A DNA stretch of 36,347 nt, from positions 1 through 36,347 of the forward strand of contig PAJO01000043.1 of the NCBI GenBank assembly GCA_002706085.1, given 5' to 3'. Source of the DNA: Alcanivoracaceae bacterium (GTDB taxonomy: Bacteria > Pseudomonadota > Gammaproteobacteria > Pseudomonadales > Alcanivoracaceae). Made by a program: the position numbers and the translations under genes. Below are positions 15,612 through 23,913 of the stretch, piece after piece (the stretch's first letter is position 1; each line of letters begins with the position of its first letter). The notes beneath the pieces are model-generated. The model had not been told where the DNA came from. It searched no databases and saw only the letters and a list, made by a program, of their open reading frames with translations.

Positions 15612-16594
15612 GCGGCGAGCATGGTGGGCAGTTGCATCGCGCGGCAGCCCGTTACGGCATTCCGGTCACCGACTGGCTGGATTTGTCCACTGGCATCAGC
15701 CCCTGGTCCTGGCCTGTGCCGTCGCTGCCCGAGACAGTCTGGCAGCGCTTGCCCGATGAAGAGGACGGCCTGGTGGCCAGCTGTCGTGAGGCATTGTCGT
15801 TGTCTCCGGAGGCCGGTTGTTTGCCGGTGGCAGGTAGTCAGGCGGCGTTGCAGACACTGCCGTCCCTGCGGCGCCCGTGCCGGGTGGGGGTGCCCGTGCC
15901 GGGCTACCGTGAGCACGCACTGGCCTGGCAGCGCCAGGGCCACACGGTCGTGCCGCTGGCGCCGGACACCATAGAGGGCGCCCTTCAGGGGCTGGATGTG
16001 CTGGTGTGGCTGCAGCCCAACAACCCTACCGGGCAGTGGTTACCTCTTGAGCGCTTGCTGGCCTGGCAGGAGCAATTAGCGGCACGGGGGGGCTGGCTGG
16101 TGGTGGACGAGGCGTTTGTAGAAGCCTCAGCGGCGCCGTCCCTGGTCGGTGAGGTGGGGCGTCCCGGGCTGATCGTGTTTCGCTCACTGGGCAAGTTTTA
16201 CGGTCTGGCCGGCGCGCGTGCAGGGTTGATGCTGGCGGAGCCGGCCCTGTGTGATGCTGTGCAAAGGAGCCTGGGCCCCTGGGCATTGAGCCACCCCGCC
16301 CGCCATATCATGGCCAGAGCCCTGCTGGACCGGCACTGGCAGGCGCAGCAACAAGCGCGGTTGCGTCTGGCGCGGGTTGCACTGGACCGAGTCTTGAGCG
16401 ACGCGGGGTTTGAGCCTGCGGGCGGGTGTGATTTGTTTGCCTGGTGCCCGGAGGCTAAAGCGGGTGTCTGGGCTGAGCGGCTGGCGCGCCAGGGCATTCT
16501 GGTGCGCGCCTTTGATACGCCATCGGCGCTCCGGTTCGGGTTGCCGGGGGATGAGGCTGCGCGGGCTCGCCTGTGCCAGGCGTTGGCCCGCTAG
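15608..16594 (+). CDS. cobD: Threonine-phosphate decarboxylase (PLP-dependent)
   Basis: A 328-residue aminotransferase-fold PLP enzyme (CobD in Salmonella, CobC in Pseudomonas). It decarboxylates threonine phosphate to aminopropanol phosphate, the substrate of CbiB. Motifs are LDLSTGISPW near residue 25, QPNNPTG at 136-142, Asp167 in VVDEAF and the Schiff-base Lys196 in SLGKFYGLAGARAG. It is coupled to cbiB by an ATGA overlap. The stop is only nine bases from the stop of the convergent monooxygenase gene, leaving no room for a palindrome at this junction. Confidence 0.93.
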   Translation: MSGEHGGQLHRAAARYGIPVTDWLDLSTGISPWSWPVPSLPETVWQRLPDEEDGLVASCREALSLSPEAGCLPVAGSQAALQTLPSLRRPCRVGVPVPGYREHALAWQRQGHTVVPLAPDTIEGALQGLDVLVWLQPNNPTGQWLPLERLLAWQEQLAARGGWLVVDEAFVEASAAPSLVGEVGRPGLIVFRSLGKFYGLAGARAGLMLAEPALCDAVQRSLGPWALSHPARHIMARALLDRHWQAQQQARLRLARVALDRVLSDAGFEPAGGCDLFAWCPEAKAGVWAERLARQGILVRAFDTPSALRFGLPGDEAARARLCQALAR

Positions 16595-16603
16595 CCGCGA
16601 CGG

Positions 16604-17581
16604 CTATTGCGCCAGCAGTCGTTGTCGGGCGCTCTGGTATTCCTGCTTCAATTGATCAATGCGCTGATGGGCGGGCAGGACGGCCTTGACGGCACCAATG
16701 CCCTGACCGCTGCCCCAGATATCTTTCCAGGGTTTGGCGCCGCGGGTTTTGCTGTTATCGGTTTTCTCGGCAAAGTTCATGGACGAGGGATCGCTGCTTG
16801 GCAGGTTGTCCGGGTCCATGCCTGCGGCGGCAATGGAGCTGCGCAGATAGTTGCCGTGGACGCCGGTGAACAGGTTGGAATAGACGATGTCGCTGGCGCC
16901 GCTATCCACCACTGCCTGCTTGTAATTGTCCGCGGCATTGGCTTCTTCGGTGGCAATGAAAATGGAGCCGATATAGGCCAGATCTGCCCCCATGGCCTGG
17001 GCGGCAAGAATGGCGGCGCCATTGCCGATCGCGCCGGACAGCAGCAGGGGGCCGTCGAACCATTCACGAATTTCCTGCACCAGGGCAAACGGGGACTGCA
17101 CTCCTGCATGACCACCGGCACCGGTGGCAACGGCAATCAAACCATCGGCACCTTTATCGATAGCTTTGCGGGCAAAGGCGTTGTTGATGATGTCGTGAAA
17201 CACCAGGCCGCCGTAGCCGTGGATGGCCTCGTTGACATCCTCCCGGGCGCCCAGCGAGGTAATGATCAGCGGTACCTGGTGCTTCACACACAGGGCGAGA
17301 TCCTGCTCCAGCCGTGCATTGGACTTGTGCACGATGAGGTTGACGGCAAAGGGGGCCGAGGGTTGTGAGGGGTTGTCCTGATCCCAGGCCTCGAGTGCTT
17401 CCCGGATCTGGATCAACCAGTCCTCAAGTTGCCCGTCTTCGCGGGCGTTCAAGGCGGGGAAAGAGCCGACAATGCCCGCCTTGCACTGGGCAATCACCAG
17501 TGCAGGGCTGGAGACAATGAACATGGGAGAGGCAACGACGGGCAGTTGCAGTCGCGCCTTCAGCAGGGTGGGCAGTGTCAT
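16604..17581 (-). CDS. Nitronate monooxygenase family protein
   Basis: A 325-residue FMN-dependent TIM-barrel enzyme of the nitronate monooxygenase (2-nitropropane dioxygenase) family. Marks are LPVVASPMFIVSSPALVIAQCKAGIVGSFPALNA at the N-terminus, AVATGAGGHAG near residue 150, and LLSGAIGNGAAILAAQAMGADLAYIGSIFIATEEA for phosphate binding of FMN. It may detoxify nitronates, but members of this family have broader oxidase roles. The ATG at 17579-17581 has GAGG upstream. Confidence 0.9.
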   Translation of the reverse strand: MTLPTLLKARLQLPVVASPMFIVSSPALVIAQCKAGIVGSFPALNAREDGQLEDWLIQIREALEAWDQDNPSQPSAPFAVNLIVHKSNARLEQDLALCVKHQVPLIITSLGAREDVNEAIHGYGGLVFHDIINNAFARKAIDKGADGLIAVATGAGGHAGVQSPFALVQEIREWFDGPLLLSGAIGNGAAILAAQAMGADLAYIGSIFIATEEANAADNYKQAVVDSGASDIVYSNLFTGVHGNYLRSSIAAAGMDPDNLPSSDPSSMNFAEKTDNSKTRGAKPWKDIWGSGQGIGAVKAVLPAHQRIDQLKQEYQSARQRLLAQ

Positions 17582-17632
17582 GGTGAATCCTCAATTACAT
17601 GCTGCCTTACATACTGCGATAAAAGCGCGAAA

Positions 17633-17665
17633 ACTGTCATTGCTGCGGTAGGCCGCAGGTGACAG
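17633..17665 (-). terminator. Rho-independent terminator of the DUF4282 gene
   Basis: On the minus strand the two-part stem CTGTCA...TGACAG (17660-17665 and 17634-17639) and CTGCGG/CCGCAG (17643-17648 and 17653-17658) with a 4-base loop is followed by TTTT and another T-rich stretch. It starts nine bases past the DUF4282 stop. Confidence 0.75.
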
Positions 17666-17673
17666 AAAAACGG

Positions 17674-18171
17674 TCAATCCCTGTCATTTCCTTCGCGCCC
17701 GCGCAGCGCTTTCAGCAGGCGGGCGGGAAAGCCTGCCGAACGTAATATCGGGCTCACATGCATTAGCCCTTCATGAATGTCGCGCACCTGCTCGGTCAGT
17801 TCATCCACGTGGCCGGTAATGCCATCCACCCTGACAGAGAGATCCGAGACCTGGTCCGGCAAGGCGTCCATGCGCTCGATAATGCGCATGATGCGATGGG
17901 CCATGATCAGGTATTCCAGGGCCGCGCGAATCACCGCAACAATCACCAGCAAGGCCAGCGGGGCAATGGCGGCGGCGATGATGCCGGCGGGCATGGACCA
18001 CCAGAAACAGACCCCCACGACCGTGACCACAACCACCAGCGCGCCAAGTATCAACAGCAGATAAAACAGCGGCATCAGCTGCATGGTCAGATAACGGTTA
18101 AAGCGCCAGTCCGCCAGGTTGGGGATGCGGGAGCTAGAGGGATTGGGATGGTCCGGGTTGGGCGTGCGCAT
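17674..18171 (-). CDS. DUF4282 membrane protein
   Basis: A 165-residue protein. After a Pro/Asn-rich N-terminus, LADWRFNRYLTMQLMPLFYLL begins a DUF4282 domain with two hydrophobic helices (about residues 33-55 and 62-85). The C-terminal half is a predicted coiled coil (residues about 95-140, MDALPDQVSDLSVRVDGI and on). Function unknown. The start at 18169-18171 has AGGAC upstream; a much longer upstream frame has no family support. Confidence 0.8.
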   Translation of the reverse strand: MRTPNPDHPNPSSSRIPNLADWRFNRYLTMQLMPLFYLLLILGALVVVVTVVGVCFWWSMPAGIIAAAIAPLALLVIVAVIRAALEYLIMAHRIMRIIERMDALPDQVSDLSVRVDGITGHVDELTEQVRDIHEGLMHVSPILRSAGFPARLLKALRGREGNDRD

Positions 18172-18488
18172 GCGGCGTCCTGTGATTCTTGTTGTGCTTT
18201 TAGAGTCTAGGGGAATGGGGGCTAAAAGTGTGCCTCTGTGGCGCGGAATTCTGCTGCGTTTGAGTAACCCCGGGCTCTGATTCGGGTCGGTTTTATCTGT
18301 TCTATATCCGAACGCTGGGACGGCTTTTGTGGAGAAGATGGAGAGAGTGGTTCGGAGGGGGAGACGGAAGGAATTTCCTGGGCTTTTTTTAACTCTATAA
18401 AAATCAGTGGCTTGCTGTTTTTGGGTGATGAATTTGAGGTGCCTTGGAGGGTCGCGGTATCCGGGGTCAAAGGGGCCATTTAGCCGAG
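18172..18488. other. Gene-free, locally AT-rich intergenic region
   Basis: Together with the module 1 promoter this makes a 422-base gap between divergent genes. I see no convincing gene. It has T-rich stretches (18384-18390, 18418-18423) and a TATAAA at 18396-18401 without a matching -35. A small RNA cannot be excluded. Confidence 0.5.
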
Positions 18489-18540
18489 TTGAAGCCGAAC
18501 AAGCATTCGATCTAATGTTGCCACCAGAAAATGTAACAGT
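18489..18540 (+). promoter_or_regulatory. Module 1 promoter with TetR-type operator
   Basis: TTGAAG (18489-18494), a 16-base spacer and TCTAAT (18511-18516; 5 of 6 to TATAAT) form a good sigma-70 promoter. The spacer holds CCGAACAAGCATTCG (18495-18509), a CGAA-N6-TTCG inverted repeat. A further ATGTAACAGT lies at 18531-18540. The same arrangement occurs upstream of module 2 at 22936-22986. Confidence 0.65.
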
Positions 18541-18593
18541 TATCGGGGTGGCTATCAGATGGTGCTGCCCCCTGCCATCGACAGGTGACCCAG

Positions 18594-19523
18594 ATGCAGA
18601 CCGCAACCATTCATCAGTACGTGCCGAAAACCGCCAAGCCCCGTGCCGAAGTGCCGATCCGTCATATGGATTTCCAGTTTTCAGCCGACGGGGTGGATAC
18701 CCAGTTTTTCCGCAACACCGAGCTGGCCACAGCAATCTTCGAGGCGCTGTCCATCTTCCTGACTTTTGGCGAAGACCTGGTCATCGACACCGCCCGTTAT
18801 CACCGCCAGTTCGTGAAGGACCCGGAGCTGAAACGGCAGGTAACATCCCTGATTGGCCAGGAAGCGATCCACTCGAAAATGCATAACGAGTTCAATGATG
18901 CGCTGGCCAAGCATCGTTTCCCGGTGGGCTTCTACCGCTTTCTGGCAGACAACGTCTTTGAATACGGCTTCAAGCGGTTGCCCAATCGCATGCAGCTGTC
19001 CCTGATGGCGGGCATCGAGCATTTCACCGCGGTGCTGTCGGAATACATGATGAAGCACGAAGATATTTTCTTTGAAACGGAAGATGAAAAGCAGCGTGCC
19101 CTGTGGATGTGGCACATGCTGGAAGAATCCGAGCACAAGGACATTGCCTACGACGTTTTCCAGGAGTTGTCCGGTAACTATGCGTTGCGGATATCCGGTT
19201 TTGCGTTGGCCACCTTCACCATCATGTTCCTGGTGCCGCTGGGCGGTGTCTTTATCCCGATTTTTCGCAACCCGCTAAACATGGTCCGCCCGCGCTACTG
19301 GAAGGATGTGCGGCACAGCCTTGCCTTGTTGGCGGGGCCGAAGGATGGCGTTTTTGGCAGCACCATGAATCACATCATGGATTACCTGCGTCCAGACTTT
19401 CACCCGAATGATCACGACACCTCAGCGTATCTGGAGTACTACAAGGAAAAGCTGCTGAACCCGGAAACCGGTTTGCTGACCCCTTACCTGACCAAGGAAT
19501 TCGTCCCGCCGGTGCGGGCCTGA
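18594..19523 (+). CDS. Putative di-iron 'metal-dependent hydrolase' (PF10118/COG3687 type)
   Basis: A 309-residue protein of the family usually annotated as predicted metal-dependent hydrolase. I see a full ferritin-like di-iron ligand pattern: Glu60 (FGED), Glu90-x-x-His93 (QEAIH), Glu142 (GIEH) and Glu178-x-x-His181 (EESEH). This suggests an oxygen-activating di-iron enzyme, possibly a hydroxylase, rather than a hydrolase; that is inference. A hydrophobic stretch at about 204-225 may contact a membrane or lipid. ATG 18594 has AGGTGA five bases upstream, so I prefer it to GTG 18585. It is the first gene of module 1. Confidence 0.82.
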   Translation: MQTATIHQYVPKTAKPRAEVPIRHMDFQFSADGVDTQFFRNTELATAIFEALSIFLTFGEDLVIDTARYHRQFVKDPELKRQVTSLIGQEAIHSKMHNEFNDALAKHRFPVGFYRFLADNVFEYGFKRLPNRMQLSLMAGIEHFTAVLSEYMMKHEDIFFETEDEKQRALWMWHMLEESEHKDIAYDVFQELSGNYALRISGFALATFTIMFLVPLGGVFIPIFRNPLNMVRPRYWKDVRHSLALLAGPKDGVFGSTMNHIMDYLRPDFHPNDHDTSAYLEYYKEKLLNPETGLLTPYLTKEFVPPVRA

Positions 19524-19557
19524 TTTCCCCTGAACACGCCTTCTTGAGTGGAACATT

Positions 19558-20394
19558 ATGTTGAAGCTGATCAAACAACGCTTTTCCCGGCCCAGCACTA
19601 ACGCCCGGGCGGTAGTCACCGGCGCAGGCAGTGGCATTGGTCGCAGCTTTGCCCTGGAGCTGGCTCGCCGCGGTGGTGCGGTGGTGTGTGCGGATCTGAA
19701 TCTGGCCAATGCCGAAGAAACGGTTGCCATGATTCGGGAATTGGGTGCGCAGGGGTGGGCGGTTGCCTGTGATGTGGGCAAGGCAAAGCAGGTGGAAGCG
19801 CTGGCGAAGGAGGCCGAGACCTTGCTGGGCGGCCCGGCGACTCTGGTGATCAACAATGCCGGCGTCGGCATTGGTGGCAAGTTTGATGAGTTGTCCCTGC
19901 AGGACTGGAAATGGGTAATGGATGTGAATCTGTGGGGTGTGGTCCACGGTTGCCATTATTTCGTACCCGGCCTGAAAAAGCAGGGTGGCGGGGCCATCAT
20001 CAATGTGGCGTCGGCGGCATCCTTTACGGCTGCGCCGGAAATGAGCGCCTATAACGTCACCAAGGCCGGGGTGCGCGCCCTGTCCGAAACCCTGTATGCG
20101 GAACTGAAAAAGGACAACATTCGCGTCAATGTGCTGTGCCCGACCCTGGTGCCCACCAACATCATCAAGGATGGCCGTATCCCGGAGCGGTATTCCAGAT
20201 TGGCAGACCATGCGTTGATGAACTACGCGATGACTACCAGTGACAGTGTGGCAAAACTGACCCTGAACCGGCTCGATAAAGGGGAGCTGTACACCACGCC
20301 GCAGGTAGACGCGAAGCTGTTCTGGTTGATGAAGCGTGCTTCGCCGGATCTGTATGCCCGATTCCTGGGCTTCTCTTACCGGTTTCTTGGCTGA
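19558..20394 (+). CDS. SDR family oxidoreductase, module 1
   Basis: A 278-residue classical SDR. TGAGSGIG at about residues 21-28, NNAGVG near 100, the catalytic serine in VASAAS and the YNVTK motif near 164 are present. It is clearly a paralogue of the module 2 SDR at 23049, with long shared stretches such as RGGAVVCAD, LVINNAGVG and YNVTKAGV. It probably oxidises a secondary alcohol to the ketone used by the BVMO downstream; that is inference from context. The ATG follows GAGTGGA. The stop overlaps an ATG (TGATG) at 20394, but the BVMO probably starts 60 bases later. Confidence 0.9.
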   Translation: MLKLIKQRFSRPSTNARAVVTGAGSGIGRSFALELARRGGAVVCADLNLANAEETVAMIRELGAQGWAVACDVGKAKQVEALAKEAETLLGGPATLVINNAGVGIGGKFDELSLQDWKWVMDVNLWGVVHGCHYFVPGLKKQGGGAIINVASAASFTAAPEMSAYNVTKAGVRALSETLYAELKKDNIRVNVLCPTLVPTNIIKDGRIPERYSRLADHALMNYAMTTSDSVAKLTLNRLDKGELYTTPQVDAKLFWLMKRASPDLYARFLGFSYRFLG

Positions 20395-20453
20395 TGCGGC
20401 CGGACTTGAACCGCGAACCACCCGAACACGAAAAGAAAAGAGGCAGAGACCCT

Positions 20454-21977
20454 ATGGCTGAGAACAAGGCTCAGAACAAGGCAGCGTCCCCGGTGTCGCC
20501 TGTTTACGATTCCCTGATTGTCGGCGCCGGCATTTCCGGCCTGGCGGCAGCGATCAAGCTGCGTAAAGAAGGCTATACCGACTTCAAGATTATCGAGAAG
20601 GCCAGCCAGGTCGGCGGTACCTGGCGTGAGAATACCTATCCCGGTTGCGGTTGTGATGTGCCGTCGTCACTGTATTCCTATTCGTTTGCGTTGAGCAGCA
20701 AATGGAGTCGCCTGTTTGCCAAGCAGCCGGAAATCCTCGCCTACCTGAAAGAGGTGAGCGACGATTTTGGCATCACCCCGCTGATTGAATTCAACACGGA
20801 CCTGGAACAGGCGCGCTGGGATGACAGCCGTGACCTGTGGGTGCTCAATACCAGCAAGGGGGAATACCTGGCCCGCACGGTGGTGTTTGCCACCGGGCCG
20901 ATCACCGAATCGCAGATTCCCTCGCTGCCGGGGCTGGAGACCTTCAAGGGCGAAATGTTCCATTCTGCCAAGTGGAACCATGATTATGATCTGACCGGAA
21001 AACGGGTTGCGGTGATTGGCACCGGTGCGTCTGCGATCCAGTTTGTGCCGGAAATTCAGCCCAGGGTAAAAGAGCTGTTCGTGTTTCAGCGCACGGCCCC
21101 CTGGGTGCTGCCCAAGCCGGACCTGCCGTTGAGTGAGACCAGCAAAAGCGTGATCGAGCGGTTACCCGCGATCCAGCACGGCTGGCGCAAAGCGGTAGCG
21201 GGCTCCCTGAATGTGATCAACTTCGGGCTGCGCAATCCGAACGTGCTCAAGCCGGTGAGCAGTGCCGCCAGGCAGCTGCTCAGGCTGCAGGTGCATGACC
21301 CGGTGTTGCGCAAGGCCGTGACACCGGACTTCACCCTGGGCTGCAAGCGGATTCTGTTTGCCAACAACTATTATCCCGCCTTGCAGGCGGAAAATACGAG
21401 TCTGATTCCCCATGGTCTGGTGGAGGTCGACGGCAACACGGTGATTGCCGCCAACGGTGAACGCCATGAGGTCGATGTGATTATCTGGGGTACCGGTTTT
21501 GATGTGTCTCATCCGCCGATAGGCCGCAAGGTCTTCAACGCCAAGGGTGAGCGCCTGTCCGACCTGTGGAAAGACAGCTCGCCGGAAGCTTATCTGGGCG
21601 CAGCTCTGGCCGATGTGCCCAATGCCTTCCTGGTGCTGGGGCCTAACGTGTTGGTGTATGACTCTTTCATTGTGCTGGCCGAGGCTCAGCTGGATTACAT
21701 CATCGATGGGCTGAAAAAAATCCGTGATCGCGGGATCAGTCGCCTTACCATTCGCCCTTCGGTGATCGAACAGCACAACCAGAAAGTGCAGAAACACCTG
21801 AAGGGGACGGTGTTCAACAGTGGTGGCTGCAAGAGCTACTACCTGGACCAGAATGGCCGAAATTTTGCCGCCTGGCCCTGGTCACTGAAAGCCCTGAAAA
21901 AGCGCCTGTCCCGTTTCCGGCTCAAGGATTACGAGGTGGTGTATCAGCAACAGAAGGCCAACCGCAAGGCGGCGTGA
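20454..21977 (+). CDS. Flavin monooxygenase, Baeyer-Villiger type, module 1
   Basis: A 507-residue FAD/NADPH monooxygenase. The FAD motif GAGISG is at 24-29, GGTWRENTYPG from 54, and the NADPH motif GTGASA at 189-194. The BVMO fingerprint FxGxxxHxxxW(P/D) is present at 164-175 as FKGEMFHSAKWN, with Asn in place of the last Pro/Asp. It would insert oxygen next to a ketone to give an ester or lactone, or oxidise a heteroatom. ATG 20454 (MAENK) is the likely start; ATG 20394, overlapping the SDR stop, would add 20 polar residues. A strong terminator follows. Confidence 0.9.
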   Translation: MAENKAQNKAASPVSPVYDSLIVGAGISGLAAAIKLRKEGYTDFKIIEKASQVGGTWRENTYPGCGCDVPSSLYSYSFALSSKWSRLFAKQPEILAYLKEVSDDFGITPLIEFNTDLEQARWDDSRDLWVLNTSKGEYLARTVVFATGPITESQIPSLPGLETFKGEMFHSAKWNHDYDLTGKRVAVIGTGASAIQFVPEIQPRVKELFVFQRTAPWVLPKPDLPLSETSKSVIERLPAIQHGWRKAVAGSLNVINFGLRNPNVLKPVSSAARQLLRLQVHDPVLRKAVTPDFTLGCKRILFANNYYPALQAENTSLIPHGLVEVDGNTVIAANGERHEVDVIIWGTGFDVSHPPIGRKVFNAKGERLSDLWKDSSPEAYLGAALADVPNAFLVLGPNVLVYDSFIVLAEAQLDYIIDGLKKIRDRGISRLTIRPSVIEQHNQKVQKHLKGTVFNSGGCKSYYLDQNGRNFAAWPWSLKALKKRLSRFRLKDYEVVYQQQKANRKAA

Positions 21978-21989
21978 CACTGTTGCAGG

Positions 21990-22014
21990 AAGGGGCTGAT
22001 TCAGCCCCTTTTTT
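21990..22014 (+). terminator. Rho-independent terminator of module 1
   Basis: GGGGCTG/CAGCCCC stem (21992-21998 and 22002-22008) with a 3-base loop, followed directly by TTTTTT. It lies 13 bases after the BVMO stop. Confidence 0.88.
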
Positions 22015-22016
22015 CT

Positions 22017-22280
22017 GGTTCATCGCGGGTTTCCGGGAAAAGCCGAATTTCATTCCCTCCCTTGCCGTAGGAGCGTCGCTGGCGGCGCGATCCCAGACCA
22101 GGATCAAAAGCATTTTAATCACAGAGGGCACAGGGTTCACTGAGGAGGACGGTTTTCCTCTGTGGATCCTATACTCTCTGTGGTAAATAGTCTTTAACGA
22201 CGTGGGTTATCGCGCCGCCAGCGACGCTCCTACGGAAGGGGGCTTTTCTGTAGACGATTCCCGTTAATCCGCGATGAGCC
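22017..22280. repeat. REPIN-like composite repeat, copy C
   Basis: This fills the 333-base convergent gap between the module 1 BVMO and the tetR gene, which has no other gene. The two GTAG-headed 26-base arms (22066-22091 and 22209-22234) are perfect inverted copies. Outer arms GGTTCATCGCGG (from 22017) and CCGCGATGAGCC (to 22280) are also inverted. Inside, CACAGAGGGCACAG and CTCTGTGG segments recur as in copies A, B and D. Confidence 0.82.
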
Positions 22281-22310
22281 TTTTTTCTTTCCCCTGTTAC
22301 TGCGTGTTCT

Positions 22311-22922
22311 TTATTCCTTCTGGCTGAGTGTGTACTCGGCGTAGCCACTGAGCGTATCCCCCAGCACCGCCACCAGTTCCTCAAAGGTCTGGGTGGGGTT
22401 TCGGGCGGACAGGTGACGAATCACCGTGTAGATGCCGCCGTTGATATAGAAATAGGCGAGGCCGGGAATGTTGGGCAGTTTCAGCAGTTCCGGGTGGTGC
22501 ATCAGATACTGGGTAAAGAAGTCCATCAACGTGCGGGAGATAGGGGCCTGATAGATCACCATGTCCATGCTGAACGCGTGGCGGGCAAAACGCAGGTAGA
22601 GCTCGTTGTTCTCTTCCAGAAAGTCGCGGAAGTTGAAGAGCAGGGTATGGATGGCACCGCGAATATCCATGCGCACCATCTTTGGCACCAGTGGATGAAT
22701 CATGGCCACGGTGTCTTCCACAAAACGCTCCGATGCGGCCTGCACGATGGCGTTCTTGTCGTCGAAATATTCGTACAGTGAACCCACGCCGATCCCTGCC
22801 CGCTCAGCAATGTGACGGGCCGTAATACCCGCTGGTCCCTGGTCGGCAATGGTCAGCAGAGTGGCCTCAATGATGGCGTCTACAGTGGCTTTGGAGCGTT
22901 GTTGTTTGGGTTTTCTGGCCAT
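22311..22922 (-). CDS. TetR family transcriptional regulator
   Basis: A 203-residue TetR-type repressor. The helix-turn-helix occupies about residues 33-58 (ITARHIAERAGIGVGSLYEYF), followed by a helical ligand-binding domain of about 140 residues. It is divergent from the module 2 SDR with 126 bases between starts. It is the obvious candidate to bind the CCGAACRAGCATTCG sequence found in both module promoters, one of which lies in this gap; self-regulation is likely. The inducer is unknown but may be a lipid-like substrate of the modules. The ATG at 22920-22922 is well supported. Confidence 0.9.
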   Translation of the reverse strand: MARKPKQQRSKATVDAIIEATLLTIADQGPAGITARHIAERAGIGVGSLYEYFDDKNAIVQAASERFVEDTVAMIHPLVPKMVRMDIRGAIHTLLFNFRDFLEENNELYLRFARHAFSMDMVIYQAPISRTLMDFFTQYLMHHPELLKLPNIPGLAYFYINGGIYTVIRHLSARNPTQTFEELVAVLGDTLSGYAEYTLSQKE

Positions 22923-22935
22923 GGGGTAATCCGAA

Positions 22936-22986
22936 TTGTATCCGAACGAGCATTCGCTTTATTGTTACATCAGTGAATGTAACAGT
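22936..22986 (+). promoter_or_regulatory. Module 2 promoter with TetR-type operators
   Basis: TTGTAT (22936-22941), a 16-base spacer and TTTATT (22958-22963) form a moderate promoter. The spacer contains CCGAACGAGCATTCG (22942-22956), in exactly the place it holds in the module 1 promoter. Just downstream GTTACAT (22964-22970) and ATGTAAC (22977-22983) make a perfect 7-bp inverted repeat; only its right half is kept at module 1. Confidence 0.62.
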
Positions 22987-23048
22987 AAACGTTTGGCTGT
23001 GCCATCGGCCCCGTATCGGCGGCAGCCTTCCAACGAGGATCGGACACC

Positions 23049-23882
23049 ATGTTCGGTAAACAAGACAAACTGATTAACCACGCCATGGCCGTAGTCACCG
23101 GCGCGGGCAGCGGCATTGGCCGGGCGTTTGCAGAAGCGCTGGCGGCGCGCGGCGGCGCGGTGGTGTGTGCCGATATCAACCTGGAGACTGCTCAGCAAAC
23201 GGTGGACCGGATTACCGCGTCTGGCGGACGGGCGTGGGCGCTGCGTTGTGATGTCAGTGTGCGTGCAGAGGTGGAGGCGCTGGCGGAGCAGGCCCAGGCG
23301 CTGTTACCTGAACCGATTAGTCTGGTCATCAATAACGCCGGCGTGGGTGTGGGTGGCAAGAACATCGGCGAGATTTCCCTGGAAGATTGGGAATGGACCA
23401 TGGGCATCAACCTGTGGGGCGTGATCTACGGCTGTCACGTTTTCGCACCGTTGCTGAAGCAGCAGGGGCGGGGCGGGATTATCAACGTGGCGTCCTCGGC
23501 CAGCTTTGCCGCCGCGCCACTGATGGGGCCCTACAACGTGACCAAGGCGGGGGTGCTGGCCCTGTCCGAGACGCTGGCCGCGGAAACTGCTGGCACCGGC
23601 GTCAATGTGACGGTGCTGTGTCCCACGGTGGTCAACACCAACATCTTTAGCGCGGGTCGCATTCATGGCGGCGTGCCGCCGGTGCTCAATCGCATTATCG
23701 AACTCACGGGCGTGTCTGCCGAGGGGGTAGCGGATACCACCCTCAAGGCACTGGCCCGCGGCCAGCTGCATGTGCTGCCCCAGTTCGATGCGCGCATGAT
23801 CTGGCGCGCCAAACGTTTGCTGCCCGCAACCTATACCCGCGGCGCCGGACTGCTCAGCCGTCTGGCCGCTGCCAAACTTTAA
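23049..23882 (+). CDS. SDR family oxidoreductase, module 2
   Basis: A 277-residue classical SDR paralogous to the module 1 enzyme. It has TGAGSGIG near residues 18-25, LVINNAGVG near 95, the catalytic serine in NVASSAS and YNVTK near 161. GAGGATCGG lies upstream of ATG 23049. As first gene of module 2 it follows the TetR-type operator. The substrate is not readable; ketone/alcohol interconversion alongside the BVMO is inferred. Confidence 0.9.
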   Translation: MFGKQDKLINHAMAVVTGAGSGIGRAFAEALAARGGAVVCADINLETAQQTVDRITASGGRAWALRCDVSVRAEVEALAEQAQALLPEPISLVINNAGVGVGGKNIGEISLEDWEWTMGINLWGVIYGCHVFAPLLKQQGRGGIINVASSASFAAAPLMGPYNVTKAGVLALSETLAAETAGTGVNVTVLCPTVVNTNIFSAGRIHGGVPPVLNRIIELTGVSAEGVADTTLKALARGQLHVLPQFDARMIWRAKRLLPATYTRGAGLLSRLAAAKL

Positions 23883-23913
23883 TTTTTCACCCTGTACCCG
23901 GGAGGAATGCATC

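Noticed and set aside
18222-18479. 85-residue minus-strand open frame in the gap before module 1
   Set aside because: Low-complexity Ser/Pro-rich translation, no ribosome-binding site and no family likeness.
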